From the NCBI RefSeq assembly GCF_001742305.1, contig NZ_MJAT01000022.1, forward strand, positions 62,001 through 126,000: a stretch of 64,000 nucleotides of DNA, written 5' to 3'. Below, piece after piece: positions 8,065 through 15,902 of this stretch. The position numbers and the translations under genes are program-made. How positions within the stretch are numbered: position 1 is the stretch's first letter; each line of letters opens with the position of its first letter. The DNA comes from Desulfuribacillus stibiiarsenatis (lineage in GTDB: Bacteria > Bacillota > Bacilli > Desulfuribacillales > Desulfuribacillaceae). The notes below the pieces were generated by a model. The model saw only the letters and a program-made list of their open reading frames with translations. It was not told the DNA's origin and did not search any database.

Positions 8065-9747
8065 TTATTGCTTACCACTACAAGATTTGGCAGTAACGCA
8101 AGATAATTTATACACGAATTGCTTTCTTGCGGTATGGTACGTAGAACTTATAGAGAAGAAGTTATCCCACATGTGAGATAATTCTTCATTTCGATAATCC
8201 TCTAATGGTTTTATTTGTTCATCGAGTTTTCGCTGGATTTGTTTGTCTTTTAACAGCTGTTCATACTTTTTAGATGCTACTAAATGCTCTACAAATGCTT
8301 TTACCCCAGGTATTAAAGCGGAAGAATCATAAATTACATCAATTAAACCAATGGCTTTTGCTTTTCTCGTACTTAATGGCAGGCAGCTCTCGGTCAAAGT
8401 GGATGTTAATGTGGTCCCTACTCTGCTTGGTAATAGATACGTCCAATACTCAGAACCATACAAACCCATTTTTTTATAATGAGGATTTAAGATAATGCCA
8501 TCTCTAGCAAACACATAATCGCTAGCTAAAGCCATAATAACGCCCCCTGCTGCTGCGTTGCCCTGTAATGCAGAAATGACAATTTTTGAATCTGTCAGTA
8601 TAATATCTCGAACTAAATCATCAATCGCGTTAATATTGCGCCAAGATTCATGTCCAGGATGCGGGGAAGCTTCTATAACATTTAAGTGTATACCATTGGA
8701 CCAGAAGTCTTGTCCACCAAGCAGTACTAATACTTTTGTGTTTTTTGATAAAGCGGTTTGATACGCATCGCGCAATCGATAGCACTGTTCTGTGCTCATA
8801 GCACCATTGTAGAAATTGAACTGCAAATAGCCGACTTCATTTTTCTCATGATAAAAGATTTCTCTGTAAGTAGAGCCAGAATGAGAATCGAATGGAGACA
8901 GAGCTATACTAGGAACTTGATCGAGCTGATCTTGAAGAACCATTTCGGCAGGGAGTTTGCACGACAATTCTCCCTGGAGCGGCTTCTTTTTCAGATGGCT
9001 TATCCATACGGCACCATCGCCAGTAGCGCGACATATAGCTCCATCGCGCTTTGCTATAATATCGCCGGGAGCTCCCTTGAGTTTCGACTCCTCGTGCACT
9101 CCATATAGATAATAAGATTGGCCGTTAATTGTATCCAGCACTCCAGGCTGACTGTCGGCACAACGAATTTTTCGTGCGATCTGTGATGTAGGCTCGTGCC
9201 AATTGATTGCACGGTCTAGTTGTTTCATAGGAGTATGAAGGATTCCGATGGTATCAGAATGACTATAATCTAATGGTGTAGGTTTAAATGTTCCAGATTC
9301 AAACTTTTCGATAGTATCTAACAAACCCTTGATTGCAGCATCACAACCCTCCTTGCGATATAAGGCGCTTTTTGAAGCATTGCGTACTGGAAAGTTATGA
9401 GTTGCCCAGATATCTCCAGCATCCATCTCTGGAGAAGCTTCTAATAAAGTCACTCCCCACAGTTTTTTGCCGTTTAGGATAGCCCAGTCAAGAGAAGATG
9501 GACCGCGATCACCCTTCACGCCTGGGTGGACAATGATGCACTTATATCGCATCCATAATTGATCAGGGATATATTCTTTTAAAAAAGGTGCAATGATTAA
9601 TGAAGGATTAAAGCGTTCAGCAGCCTCCAACATTTTCTCACTGCTAGTAGAAAGTTGCACAAGTACATTATGGCCTCTGTCAGTTAACTCTACATAAGCC
9701 CTTTGGCTAAGACTATTATGGGCAGAAACGAGAAATAGGATTTTTAT
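8065..9747 (-). CDS. hypX: HypX/HoxX, hydrogenase CO-ligand maturation protein, apparent AUA start
   Basis: 560 aa. The N-terminal formyltransferase-like domain has HPGVKGDRGPSSLDWA near residue 75 and EMDAGDIWA. The C-terminal half (about 280-530) is a crotonase-like domain (LLGGQDFWSNG, ALQGNAAAGG). HypX uses a formyl donor to make the active-site CO of [NiFe] hydrogenase. The first canonical start in frame is GTG 9660, which would cut off the first strand. The family N-terminus (KILFLVSAHNSLSQR) is present upstream in frame, with no ATG, GTG or TTG before a stop. AAGGGGG at 9762-9756 lies 8 bp before ATA 9747 and 5 bp before ATC 9750. No hydrogenase genes are in the window. Confidence 0.85.
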   Translation of the reverse strand: MKILFLVSAHNSLSQRAYVELTDRGHNVLVQLSTSSEKMLEAAERFNPSLIIAPFLKEYIPDQLWMRYKCIIVHPGVKGDRGPSSLDWAILNGKKLWGVTLLEASPEMDAGDIWATHNFPVRNASKSALYRKEGCDAAIKGLLDTIEKFESGTFKPTPLDYSHSDTIGILHTPMKQLDRAINWHEPTSQIARKIRCADSQPGVLDTINGQSYYLYGVHEESKLKGAPGDIIAKRDGAICRATGDGAVWISHLKKKPLQGELSCKLPAEMVLQDQLDQVPSIALSPFDSHSGSTYREIFYHEKNEVGYLQFNFYNGAMSTEQCYRLRDAYQTALSKNTKVLVLLGGQDFWSNGIHLNVIEASPHPGHESWRNINAIDDLVRDIILTDSKIVISALQGNAAAGGVIMALASDYVFARDGIILNPHYKKMGLYGSEYWTYLLPSRVGTTLTSTLTESCLPLSTRKAKAIGLIDVIYDSSALIPGVKAFVEHLVASKKYEQLLKDKQIQRKLDEQIKPLEDYRNEELSHMWDNFFSISSTYHTARKQFVYKLSCVTAKSCSGKQ

Positions 9748-9899
9748 GATAAGAACCCCCTTGGTGGTATCAGAATTTGATACAAAGATAACGAAACTAT
9801 CTTAGGTAATAGATATTAAGTAATTATATAAGATAAATCGGAAATTACTATGAATTCCGTCACATGTATAGAAAAAAATAAAGTTTAGTCAAAAACAAA

Positions 9900-9934
9900 A
9901 AACTAGGATGCTTATATGCAAGCAATCCTAGTTT
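9900..9934 (-). terminator. Intrinsic terminator after metA
   Basis: A stem of about 14 bp with one bulge is followed on the minus strand by a T-rich run. It ends the metA transcript. Confidence 0.85.
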
Positions 9935-9946
9935 CGACAAGTTATA

Positions 9947-10864
9947 TTAGCCAATTTCGTTAAGATCATATGGCGTTTGTTGGTATACATAGTAGTTGAG
10001 CCAGTTCGAGAAAAGCAAGTTCGCGTGAGAGCGCCAACGCACGATTGGTTCTTGTGTTGTGTCATCGTTAGGGTAATAATTCTTAGGAATTGCAATTTCT
10101 TTACCAAGGCCACAATCGCGATCGTATTCGTATTTTAGAGTAAGAGGGTCATACTCAGAATGTCCTGTTACGAATACTTGTCGACCGTCCTTGGAAGCTA
10201 CTATATAAACGCCGGCTTCTTCTGACTCGGATAACACCTCAAGGGCGGGTACGTTTTCTATGTCCTCTTTGCGTGTGTAGGTATAGCGCGAATGAGGTAC
10301 GAAGAAAATGTCATCAAAACCGCGTAATAAAGCAACTTTCTTTTGATTTAATGTATGTTTAAAGACCCCAAACTGTTTTGATTCAAGTGGAAACTTGGGT
10401 ACGCCGTAATGGTGGAATAGCCCCGCTTGTGCACCCCAACATATATGAAAGGTAGAGGTTACATTCTTCACGGTCCAATCCATGATTTCTGCAAGCTCAT
10501 TCCAATACTTCACTTCTTCGAATTCCAAATGCTCAACAGGTGCACCAGTAATAATCATGCCGTCAAACTTTTCGTGTTTGATATCTTCGAAATGCTTATA
10601 GAACATGCTCAAGTGATCAATCGGTGTGTTCTTAGGCATATAGGATTTCGGATGAAGTAGTACAATATCAACCTGAATCGGAGAGTTTCCTAACAAACGC
10701 AAGAGATGAATCTCTGTTGCGACTTTCGTCGGCATCAAATTAAGAATAAGAATCCGTAACGGTCGGATATCTTGATGTAACGCTTGTTTTTCCCCCATAA
10801 CGAAAATATTCTCATTTTGTAATATTTCAGTTGCCGGCAAATTGTCCGGTATTTTTACTGGCAT
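9947..10864 (-). CDS. metAA: Homoserine O-acetyltransferase (MetA family)
   Basis: 305 aa cytosolic enzyme that acylates homoserine for methionine synthesis. The nucleophile C142 sits in [10 protein letters not shown], and the His/Glu catalytic region VTGHSEYD is present. Residue 111 is Glu (GAPVE111HLEF). In this family Glu111 goes with acetyl-CoA and Gly111 with succinyl-CoA, so acetyl transfer is predicted. Start: the family N-terminus [11 protein letters not shown] begins at 10864, behind GGGGAGGG; the frame opens 20 codons earlier without support. No S-box riboswitch is visible upstream. It follows the 10979-11683 gene after 114 bp with no terminator between. Confidence 0.95.
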   Translation of the reverse strand: MPVKIPDNLPATEILQNENIFVMGEKQALHQDIRPLRILILNLMPTKVATEIHLLRLLGNSPIQVDIVLLHPKSYMPKNTPIDHLSMFYKHFEDIKHEKFDGMIITGAPVEHLEFEEVKYWNELAEIMDWTVKNVTSTFHICWGAQAGLFHHYGVPKFPLESKQFGVFKHTLNQKKVALLRGFDDIFFVPHSRYTYTRKEDIENVPALEVLSESEEAGVYIVASKDGRQVFVTGHSEYDPLTLKYEYDRDCGLGKEIAIPKNYYPNDDTTQEPIVRWRSHANLLFSNWLNYYVYQQTPYDLNEIG

Positions 10865-10978
10865 TTGCAAATCCCTCCCCAATGAAAATGCAACTATAGG
10901 AGCATAGCTGGACTGATTATTCAAAAAATTCTTTAAAATCCATCATAGCACGAAAAAACAAAATTGAAAACAATATAT

Positions 10979-11683
10979 TTAGGTTTTCTGTTCGATTATT
11001 AATCCCTTTAAATCACCACTAAAGTTCTCGTGTTCCAAATATTTATTACGGGAGCGGTACTTCGGCAAACGAATGTTTTGTAGTGCTTTATATAATGGAA
11101 GGATAATCTCTTTCATTGGTGAAAAAATTGCATCTGTAGGATTCTTAGTTGAATGCTGATCTGTTGTAAGCTCACCAAATTCATTAGTTAACGATAGCTT
11201 TCGGATATATGTATCAGCATCTAGTGTTAGTCTTCCCTGCTCGACACCGCTAATACCGAAATCTTCAAGAACGCTTTTGTAACTCGTGAGCAGATGTTGG
11301 ATGTTGTGACTTTGACTCGTTTTTGCTGCTGTATCGAATGCTTGTAATGAATGATAGGCGGTGTTGAATTTTGAGATAAGCTCTTGCATGTGATCTATTA
11401 AATGACCCTCGGTATCATCGTGTATGCGCACCAATGTTTGCTTTACTGCCTTTTCATCATGGTAAAACTTCCTGAATTCTTCTTTGAGATCCTTGATGGA
11501 TTCGTAATAGTTATCATAAAACATCAATTGATGATCGGAAGGATGCTCGGAATGATTATTCATGGAACGCGTGCTGTCTATAGGGTCTACTTTGACAACC
11601 GATTGCGGTTGGTTTAATTCCTTCGCATGATGCAGACGAAAGCGACTATTTTTCAGTAATGAATATCGCGAGATGCGTGCCAT
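10979..11683 (-). CDS. Hypothetical protein, possible flagellar-cap-like segment
   Basis: 234 aa, soluble, charged and mainly helical, not recognised with confidence. It begins with a basic stretch (MARISRYSLLKNSRFR) and has a central probable coiled region (about 65-135). A later segment, FGISGVEQGRLTLDADTY, resembles the repeated 'GI...G.L.lD...L' pattern seen in FliD-type flagellar proteins. That resemblance is weak and no flagellar genes are nearby. A very strong ribosome site (GGAGGAAATCCA before ATG) supports expression. It probably shares a transcript with metA. Confidence 0.75.
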   Translation of the reverse strand: MARISRYSLLKNSRFRLHHAKELNQPQSVVKVDPIDSTRSMNNHSEHPSDHQLMFYDNYYESIKDLKEEFRKFYHDEKAVKQTLVRIHDDTEGHLIDHMQELISKFNTAYHSLQAFDTAAKTSQSHNIQHLLTSYKSVLEDFGISGVEQGRLTLDADTYIRKLSLTNEFGELTTDQHSTKNPTDAIFSPMKEIILPLYKALQNIRLPKYRSRNKYLEHENFSGDLKGLIIEQKT

Positions 11684-11853
11684 TGGATTTCCTCCTTACC
11701 TGATTTCTGTGCTAAAAAGAAACTAAGTTAATACGTAATACGGTTCTATGTTTAGGTTTAGCTCTAATATCGGCGTATTGATAAGTTTTGTTAAATCACT
11801 GTATAAGATAGTCAGGACATTATAGGGCAAGATAATGTTATACATCATATGAT

Positions 11854-11882
11854 TTGAACAGGAAAAAATTGTGCGATACAAT
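11854..11882 (+). promoter_or_regulatory. Promoter of the CBS gene
   Basis: TTGAAC at 11854-11859, 17 bp, TACAAT at 11877-11882. Confidence 0.6.
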
Positions 11883-11942
11883 ACAAGTAGACGCTACAAG
11901 CAGTAATCAAGAGATTGAAATCACATGAAAGGAGAGTTGAGG

Positions 11943-12389
11943 ATGAAAGCAGAGGATATTATGACTTCAGATGTAATTACTGTCGGTCTGCAAGACACCA
12001 TTGAAGACGTCGCTAAGATATTAGTGGAAAAGAAAATCAGTGGTTTACCAGTGGTTGACGAAGGGGAATTGGTGGGGATTATCAGTGAGGGCGATATTGT
12101 TTTTCAGAATAAAAAAGTAACGCCACCGGCTTATGTTGATATTCTTGGTGCGTTAATTACCATTGGAAGCCAGGAGCAGTATTTACATGAAATTAAACGC
12201 GCTCTTGCTACTCAAGTGAAAGATCTAATGGTAACGAATGTAATGACAGTAGAAGCAGAAGCATCTTTAGAGGAAGTAGCAACTATGATGATTGATCATA
12301 ATATTAATCGCGTTCCGGTCGTAAGCAAGAAGAAATTGTTGGGAATTATTACTCGACAAGATATCTTGAAAGCAATGGGAAATAGATAA
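11943..12389 (+). CDS. CBS-pair domain protein
   Basis: 148 aa made of two CBS motifs only (residues about 1-60 and 92-148: MKAEDIMTSDVITV and VKDLMVTNVMTVEAEAS). CBS pairs usually bind adenine nucleotides and sense energy charge; here no catalytic domain is attached. Start: ATG 11943 is 8 bp after AAAGGAG, while ATG 11925 has no such site. A monocistronic unit with its own promoter is likely. The partner is unknown. Confidence 0.9.
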   Translation: MKAEDIMTSDVITVGLQDTIEDVAKILVEKKISGLPVVDEGELVGIISEGDIVFQNKKVTPPAYVDILGALITIGSQEQYLHEIKRALATQVKDLMVTNVMTVEAEASLEEVATMMIDHNINRVPVVSKKKLLGIITRQDILKAMGNR

Positions 12390-12546
12390 ACACCAGGTTT
12401 CAGTAACGAAAAGGTTGTTTCTTACTAGTTAGTTGTACCAAAAATTACACTATTTTAATGTAGACTCCAAAAATAATTTTAGGAAATGATAATAATTAAA
12501 GACGATTAATTAGAATCTACTAGTTGTTGAGGGGGAAATAGATAAA

Positions 12547-13698
12547 ATGGCTGTATTTACTCGAGAAAATATAAAACAATTGATGGGTCATGGTGATAAA
12601 CTTTGTATTTCTATTTATTTGCCAACAGGCACTACGGGGGCTGAAGGTAAGCAAGGGCAAATCCGTCTGAAAAATTTATTAAGACAAGCACAAGACCAAA
12701 TGATAGAAAATGGGTATAAGAAACAAGATATTGAAGGATTAACGGAACCTATTCAAACACTTATTTCAGACACACTATTTTGGAGCTACCAACGTGGGGG
12801 CTTAGCAATCTTTTTAGCGGAAAATGTGTTTGAATATTATCAAGTTCCGTATGAGTTTGAAGAGTTGGCAATCATTGCTCAGAACTTCCATCTTAAACCG
12901 TTGATGCCATTGTTCGTAGAAGATGGAACGTTTTATGTCTTGGCATTAAATCAAAAGCACGTGAAACTACTTGCCTGCTCAAGATTTCTGCATTATGAAA
13001 TACCGTTAGAGGATGTACCGACAAGCTTAGAAGAATATTTAAAATACGATGATCCGGAAAGGCAATTACAATTCTCTTCCTTTAACCCTGCGGGGGGCGT
13101 GGGGAGAAGTGTTGCTTCTTATCATGGCCATAGCTTGAGTGATGAAGAGAAGACAAATTTGCTGCGCTTTTTCCAAGAGATTGAAAAAGGTGTGCGAAAA
13201 ACGCTGCAAGACAGTCGGTCCCCTTTAATACTGGCAGGAGTTGAATATTATCTGCCTATGTACAGAGAAGCGAACCAATATTCTACTGTGATTGAACCGG
13301 GCATAGTTGGAAGTGTAGAAGCTTTTTCGAACGATGAACTTCATGAAAAAGCATGGGAAATTGTGGAATCTTATTTTCAACAAGCGCGTGAAGAAGCATT
13401 ATCGAAATATCAAGAAATTGTTGGTACTGGAAGAACATCAACGGATATAAAAGAGATTGTTTTGGGAGCCTACACAGGAAGAATAGCAACCATGTTCGTG
13501 GCGAGCGGAAAGCAGCAATGGGGAAGGTTTGATAAGGATACAAGTGAAGTGATTCTCGAAGATCAATCAACCATCGAAAATCAAGATTTACTCAATGATG
13601 CAGCAATCCAAACCTTTTTGAACAATGGAACGGTATACGTAGTTTCAGAAAAGTTAGTGCCTGACAATAAAGAAGTAGCCGCGATGTTCCGATTCTGA
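12547..13698 (+). CDS. baeRF family 3 protein (bacterial archaeo-eukaryotic release factor-like)
   Basis: 383 aa soluble protein. The N-terminal LCISIYLPTG, the RGGLAIFLA and FYVLALNQKHVKLLAC blocks, the middle PLILAGVEYYLPMYRE, and the C-terminal part ending with GTVYVVSEKLVPDN.VAAMFRF fit the baeRF family 3 proteins. These are distant relatives of aRF1/Pelota. A role in ribosome rescue or hibernation is proposed for the group, not proven. The start has GAGGGGG upstream. It is followed by its own terminator, and the gene stands alone. Confidence 0.8.
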   Translation: MAVFTRENIKQLMGHGDKLCISIYLPTGTTGAEGKQGQIRLKNLLRQAQDQMIENGYKKQDIEGLTEPIQTLISDTLFWSYQRGGLAIFLAENVFEYYQVPYEFEELAIIAQNFHLKPLMPLFVEDGTFYVLALNQKHVKLLACSRFLHYEIPLEDVPTSLEEYLKYDDPERQLQFSSFNPAGGVGRSVASYHGHSLSDEEKTNLLRFFQEIEKGVRKTLQDSRSPLILAGVEYYLPMYREANQYSTVIEPGIVGSVEAFSNDELHEKAWEIVESYFQQAREEALSKYQEIVGTGRTSTDIKEIVLGAYTGRIATMFVASGKQQWGRFDKDTSEVILEDQSTIENQDLLNDAAIQTFLNNGTVYVVSEKLVPDNKEVAAMFRF

Positions 13699-13725
13699 TG
13701 CCCGGCGTAATACTTTAGAGTCAAC

Positions 13726-13756
13726 AAAAGCGATGCAGAGAACTTGCATCGCTTTT
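13726..13756 (+). terminator. Intrinsic terminator
   Basis: Perfect 12-bp stem AAAAGCGATGCA/TGCATCGCTTTT with a 7-nt loop. The stem itself supplies the T tract. Confidence 0.85.
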
Positions 13757-13864
13757 GCAAATAATATATATACGTGTATATAAATACATCAAGATTCACA
13801 TGAAGTGTTTTTTATAATGCCTTTTTGAATTCAAGCCCAGGTACAGACTAGTGAATAATAACCA

Positions 13865-13929
13865 TTGACTAACGATGCGCTAAAATTTATAATTTACCAC
13901 TTGTAAAATAACCGCATTTGGTATATACT
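13865..13929 (+). promoter_or_regulatory. Tandem sigma-A promoters of the candidate RNA
   Basis: Promoter 1: TTGACT 13865-13870, 17 bp, TATAAT 13888-13893. Promoter 2: TTGTAA 13901-13906, 17 bp, TATACT 13924-13929, which predicts a start near 13936, about 12 nt before the RNA's closing helix. No open reading frame with a ribosome site follows before the terminator at 14340. Confidence 0.75.
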
Positions 13930-13935
13930 AAAAGC

Positions 13936-14342
13936 AAGAAAACAGCAATAACTTCTTAAGAGACTCAACCATAAAAAGTTAAGTTCCGGTATGAAAAGAT
14001 CATAAATAGTGTTTGATCGATTATGCTGGAAGCATTTAATGACCATCTCAATAGATGGTTCCCTATAAGGGATGAAGGTTGGTTTAGTCTTAGAATGGAT
14101 TTGCGGAACTGACTGCCCATCAGGTAATTCTGAAAATGGTATGTGTAAAGTGAAGTAAAGTAACCATCAAGTAACTAAAGGTAACGATGATTCTAAATGA
14201 AACATGTAATGTTTGCTCGTGGATAGAATCGTAAGGTTTAGAGGCGAGTTATAAGCCCTGATGAGTGATGGTTGAGTCTCTTAAGAAGTTATACCATAGT
14301 TCAGCAAAAGAGTATGCTTAGAATCGAGCATACTCTTTTGTT
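13936..14342 (+). ncRNA. Candidate structured noncoding RNA, about 400 nt, unrecognised family
   Basis: Two perfect 25-nt arms (13948-13972 and 14268-14292) form a closing helix. Inside are a 7-bp long-range pair (13982-13988 with 14104-14110), a hairpin at 14042-14059 (7 bp, 4-nt loop), a hairpin at 14060-14072, and a nested pair of stems (14189-14195 with 14224-14230, enclosing 14200-14205 with 14209-14214). Tandem promoters precede it and a 14-bp terminator follows. It lacks the signature sequences of RNase P RNA, tmRNA, SRP RNA, 6S RNA, T-box and introns that I know. An internal 29-codon frame (14023-14112) has no ribosome site. A MITE is the main alternative, since TA flanks both arms. 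Confidence 0.65.
14306..14342 (+). terminator. Intrinsic terminator of the candidate RNA
   Basis: A 14-bp stem (arms CAAAAGAGTATGCT and its complement) with a short loop closes with TTTTG. It separates the RNA from the helicase start by about 100 bp. Confidence 0.85.
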
Positions 14343-14438
14343 TGCGATTAGCATTTTCAACTTCTAGGTATGAATTGTCTTTTTCTACCCAAAACTGTAT
14401 ACTATGGGATAGCTTATGATAAAGAAAGTGGGTGTCAA

Positions 14439-15785
14439 ATGCCAAGAAAATTTTCGGATTTAGGTATTCGACGGGTTCTTAATGAAGAATTACATAAACA
14501 AGGGATTACGGAAGCTACACAGATTCAGGCGGAAACAATTCCGCTGTTGTTAAAAGGGAAAGATGTCATTGGACAGGCACAGACAGGCACTGGGAAGACA
14601 CTAGCATTCTTACTGCCAATCCTTGAACGCATCAATACGAAAAAAGATGCAATACAAGCCTTAATTATTACTCCTACGCGAGAGATAGCAATTCAAATAA
14701 CGGCTGAGTTAAACAAGTATATTGATCACGTGAATGCCAAGGTTTTGGCTTGTTATGGTGGACAGGATGTGGAAAGACAAATTCAACGTCTGCGTTCTCG
14801 TCATATTGTAGTAGGGACGCCAGGTCGATTATTAGAGCATGTGGGACGTGGCACGATTAAATTATCGGATGTATCGATGGTTGTACTTGATGAAGCAGAC
14901 CAAATGCTACACATGGGTTTCTTGCCGGATGTAGAAGAAGTCATTACTAAGACATCGTCACGCAGACAGACAATGTTGTTTTCGGCAACGATTCCTAAAA
15001 ATGTACGAGTTCTAGCGAAAAAGTATATGAAGAAACCAACGTTTGTTCAAGTCCAAGAAGGTAAGAAAATCACACTAGATGACATTCAGCAAGTCATGAT
15101 TGATACGACAGAGAACAAGAAGACGGATCTGCTTTGCGAGCTTATCGATAAGTATCGTCCGTATCTTGCGATTGTATTTTGTGGGAAAAAGGAAAAAGCA
15201 ATAGAAGTAAATAAAGAGTTAGCAGAACGCGGCTATGAATGTGACGAATTACATGGAGAATTGAGCCAATCGAAACGTCAACAAGTCATGAAGCGTTTTC
15301 GTGACGCGAAGCTGCAAATCCTTATTGCAACCGACATTGCGGCACGCGGGCTAGATGTGGAAGGTGTCACACATGTATTTAGTTACGATATACCGCGGAG
15401 CACGGATTGGTATATTCATCGAATTGGGAGAACAGGTCGAGCTGGGGAAAAAGGAATGGCTATTACTTTTGTAACCCCTGATGATGTTGAAAAGCTCCAG
15501 AAGATTGAAAAAGGCATTGCGAGCAAGTTAGAGCGCCGAGATAAAGATGGCGAAACAATCATTAAACCAACGGTAAAACGGACGTATCAGCGTGGTGAAG
15601 GTAAAGCTTCTCCAGATAAAAAGAACGCTAAAGGCGGTAAAGCCCGCGGTTCAAAAACTGGCTCTGTAAAGGGCAATAGAAGTACCACGAAAGCATCAGG
15701 TAGAACGGCTGCGAAAAGCAGTTCAAGGACTGCAAAAACGTCAAGAATATCTAGAACATCAACAACACCAAGAAAACAATCATAA
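14439..15785 (+). CDS. DEAD-box ATP-dependent RNA helicase (CshA/DeaD-like)
   Basis: 448 aa. The motifs are in order: Q motif (TEATQIQAETIP), I (AQTGTGKT), Ia (PTREIA), Ib (TPGRL), II (DEAD), III (SAT), V (ARGLDVEGVTH), VI (HRIGRTGRAG). After about residue 370 a basic, Ser/Thr/Lys/Arg-rich low-complexity tail of about 75 residues probably binds RNA non-specifically. The start MPRKFSDLG at 14439 has AAGTGGGTG upstream; the frame opens 23 codons earlier without support. It unwinds RNA during decay, ribosome assembly or cold adaptation. The structured RNA just upstream makes autoregulation worth testing. Confidence 0.93.
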   Translation: MPRKFSDLGIRRVLNEELHKQGITEATQIQAETIPLLLKGKDVIGQAQTGTGKTLAFLLPILERINTKKDAIQALIITPTREIAIQITAELNKYIDHVNAKVLACYGGQDVERQIQRLRSRHIVVGTPGRLLEHVGRGTIKLSDVSMVVLDEADQMLHMGFLPDVEEVITKTSSRRQTMLFSATIPKNVRVLAKKYMKKPTFVQVQEGKKITLDDIQQVMIDTTENKKTDLLCELIDKYRPYLAIVFCGKKEKAIEVNKELAERGYECDELHGELSQSKRQQVMKRFRDAKLQILIATDIAARGLDVEGVTHVFSYDIPRSTDWYIHRIGRTGRAGEKGMAITFVTPDDVEKLQKIEKGIASKLERRDKDGETIIKPTVKRTYQRGEGKASPDKKNAKGGKARGSKTGSVKGNRSTTKASGRTAAKSSSRTAKTSRISRTSTTPRKQS

Positions 15786-15871
15786 AGAAAACTTAGTGGC
15801 AATTATTTCGAAGCTTAGCGGCTCTTATCTCCGACGTACAAAAGTGGGAGTATCAATAACGCCGCTGAGAT
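15783..15871 (+). repeat. Modular structured repeat, copy A
   Basis: It starts within the helicase stop codon with TAAAGAAAACTTAG and ends with GCCGCTGAGAT. It has the shared TTATTTCGAAGCTTAGCGGC and AAGTGGGAGTAT blocks but lacks the first hairpin of copies B and C. It lies 32 bp before the ABC-F start codon. Confidence 0.8.
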
Positions 15872-15902
15872 TAAACATGGGTATATGGAGGCAGAGTAAT
15901 CA

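Noticed and set aside
10865-10978. S-box riboswitch upstream of metA
   Set aside because: No matching core sequences in the short gap.
14023-14112. 29-codon frame inside the candidate RNA
   Set aside because: No ribosome site; it lies across predicted stems.
14258-14265. CTGATGAG, as in a hammerhead ribozyme core
   Set aside because: No GAAA and no matching stems at the required places.
13936-14342. RNase P RNA, tmRNA, SRP RNA, 6S RNA, T-box or group I/II intron
   Set aside because: Their known signature sequences are absent.
13936-14342. Retron msr-msd, because of the long inverted arms
   Set aside because: No reverse transcriptase gene is near.
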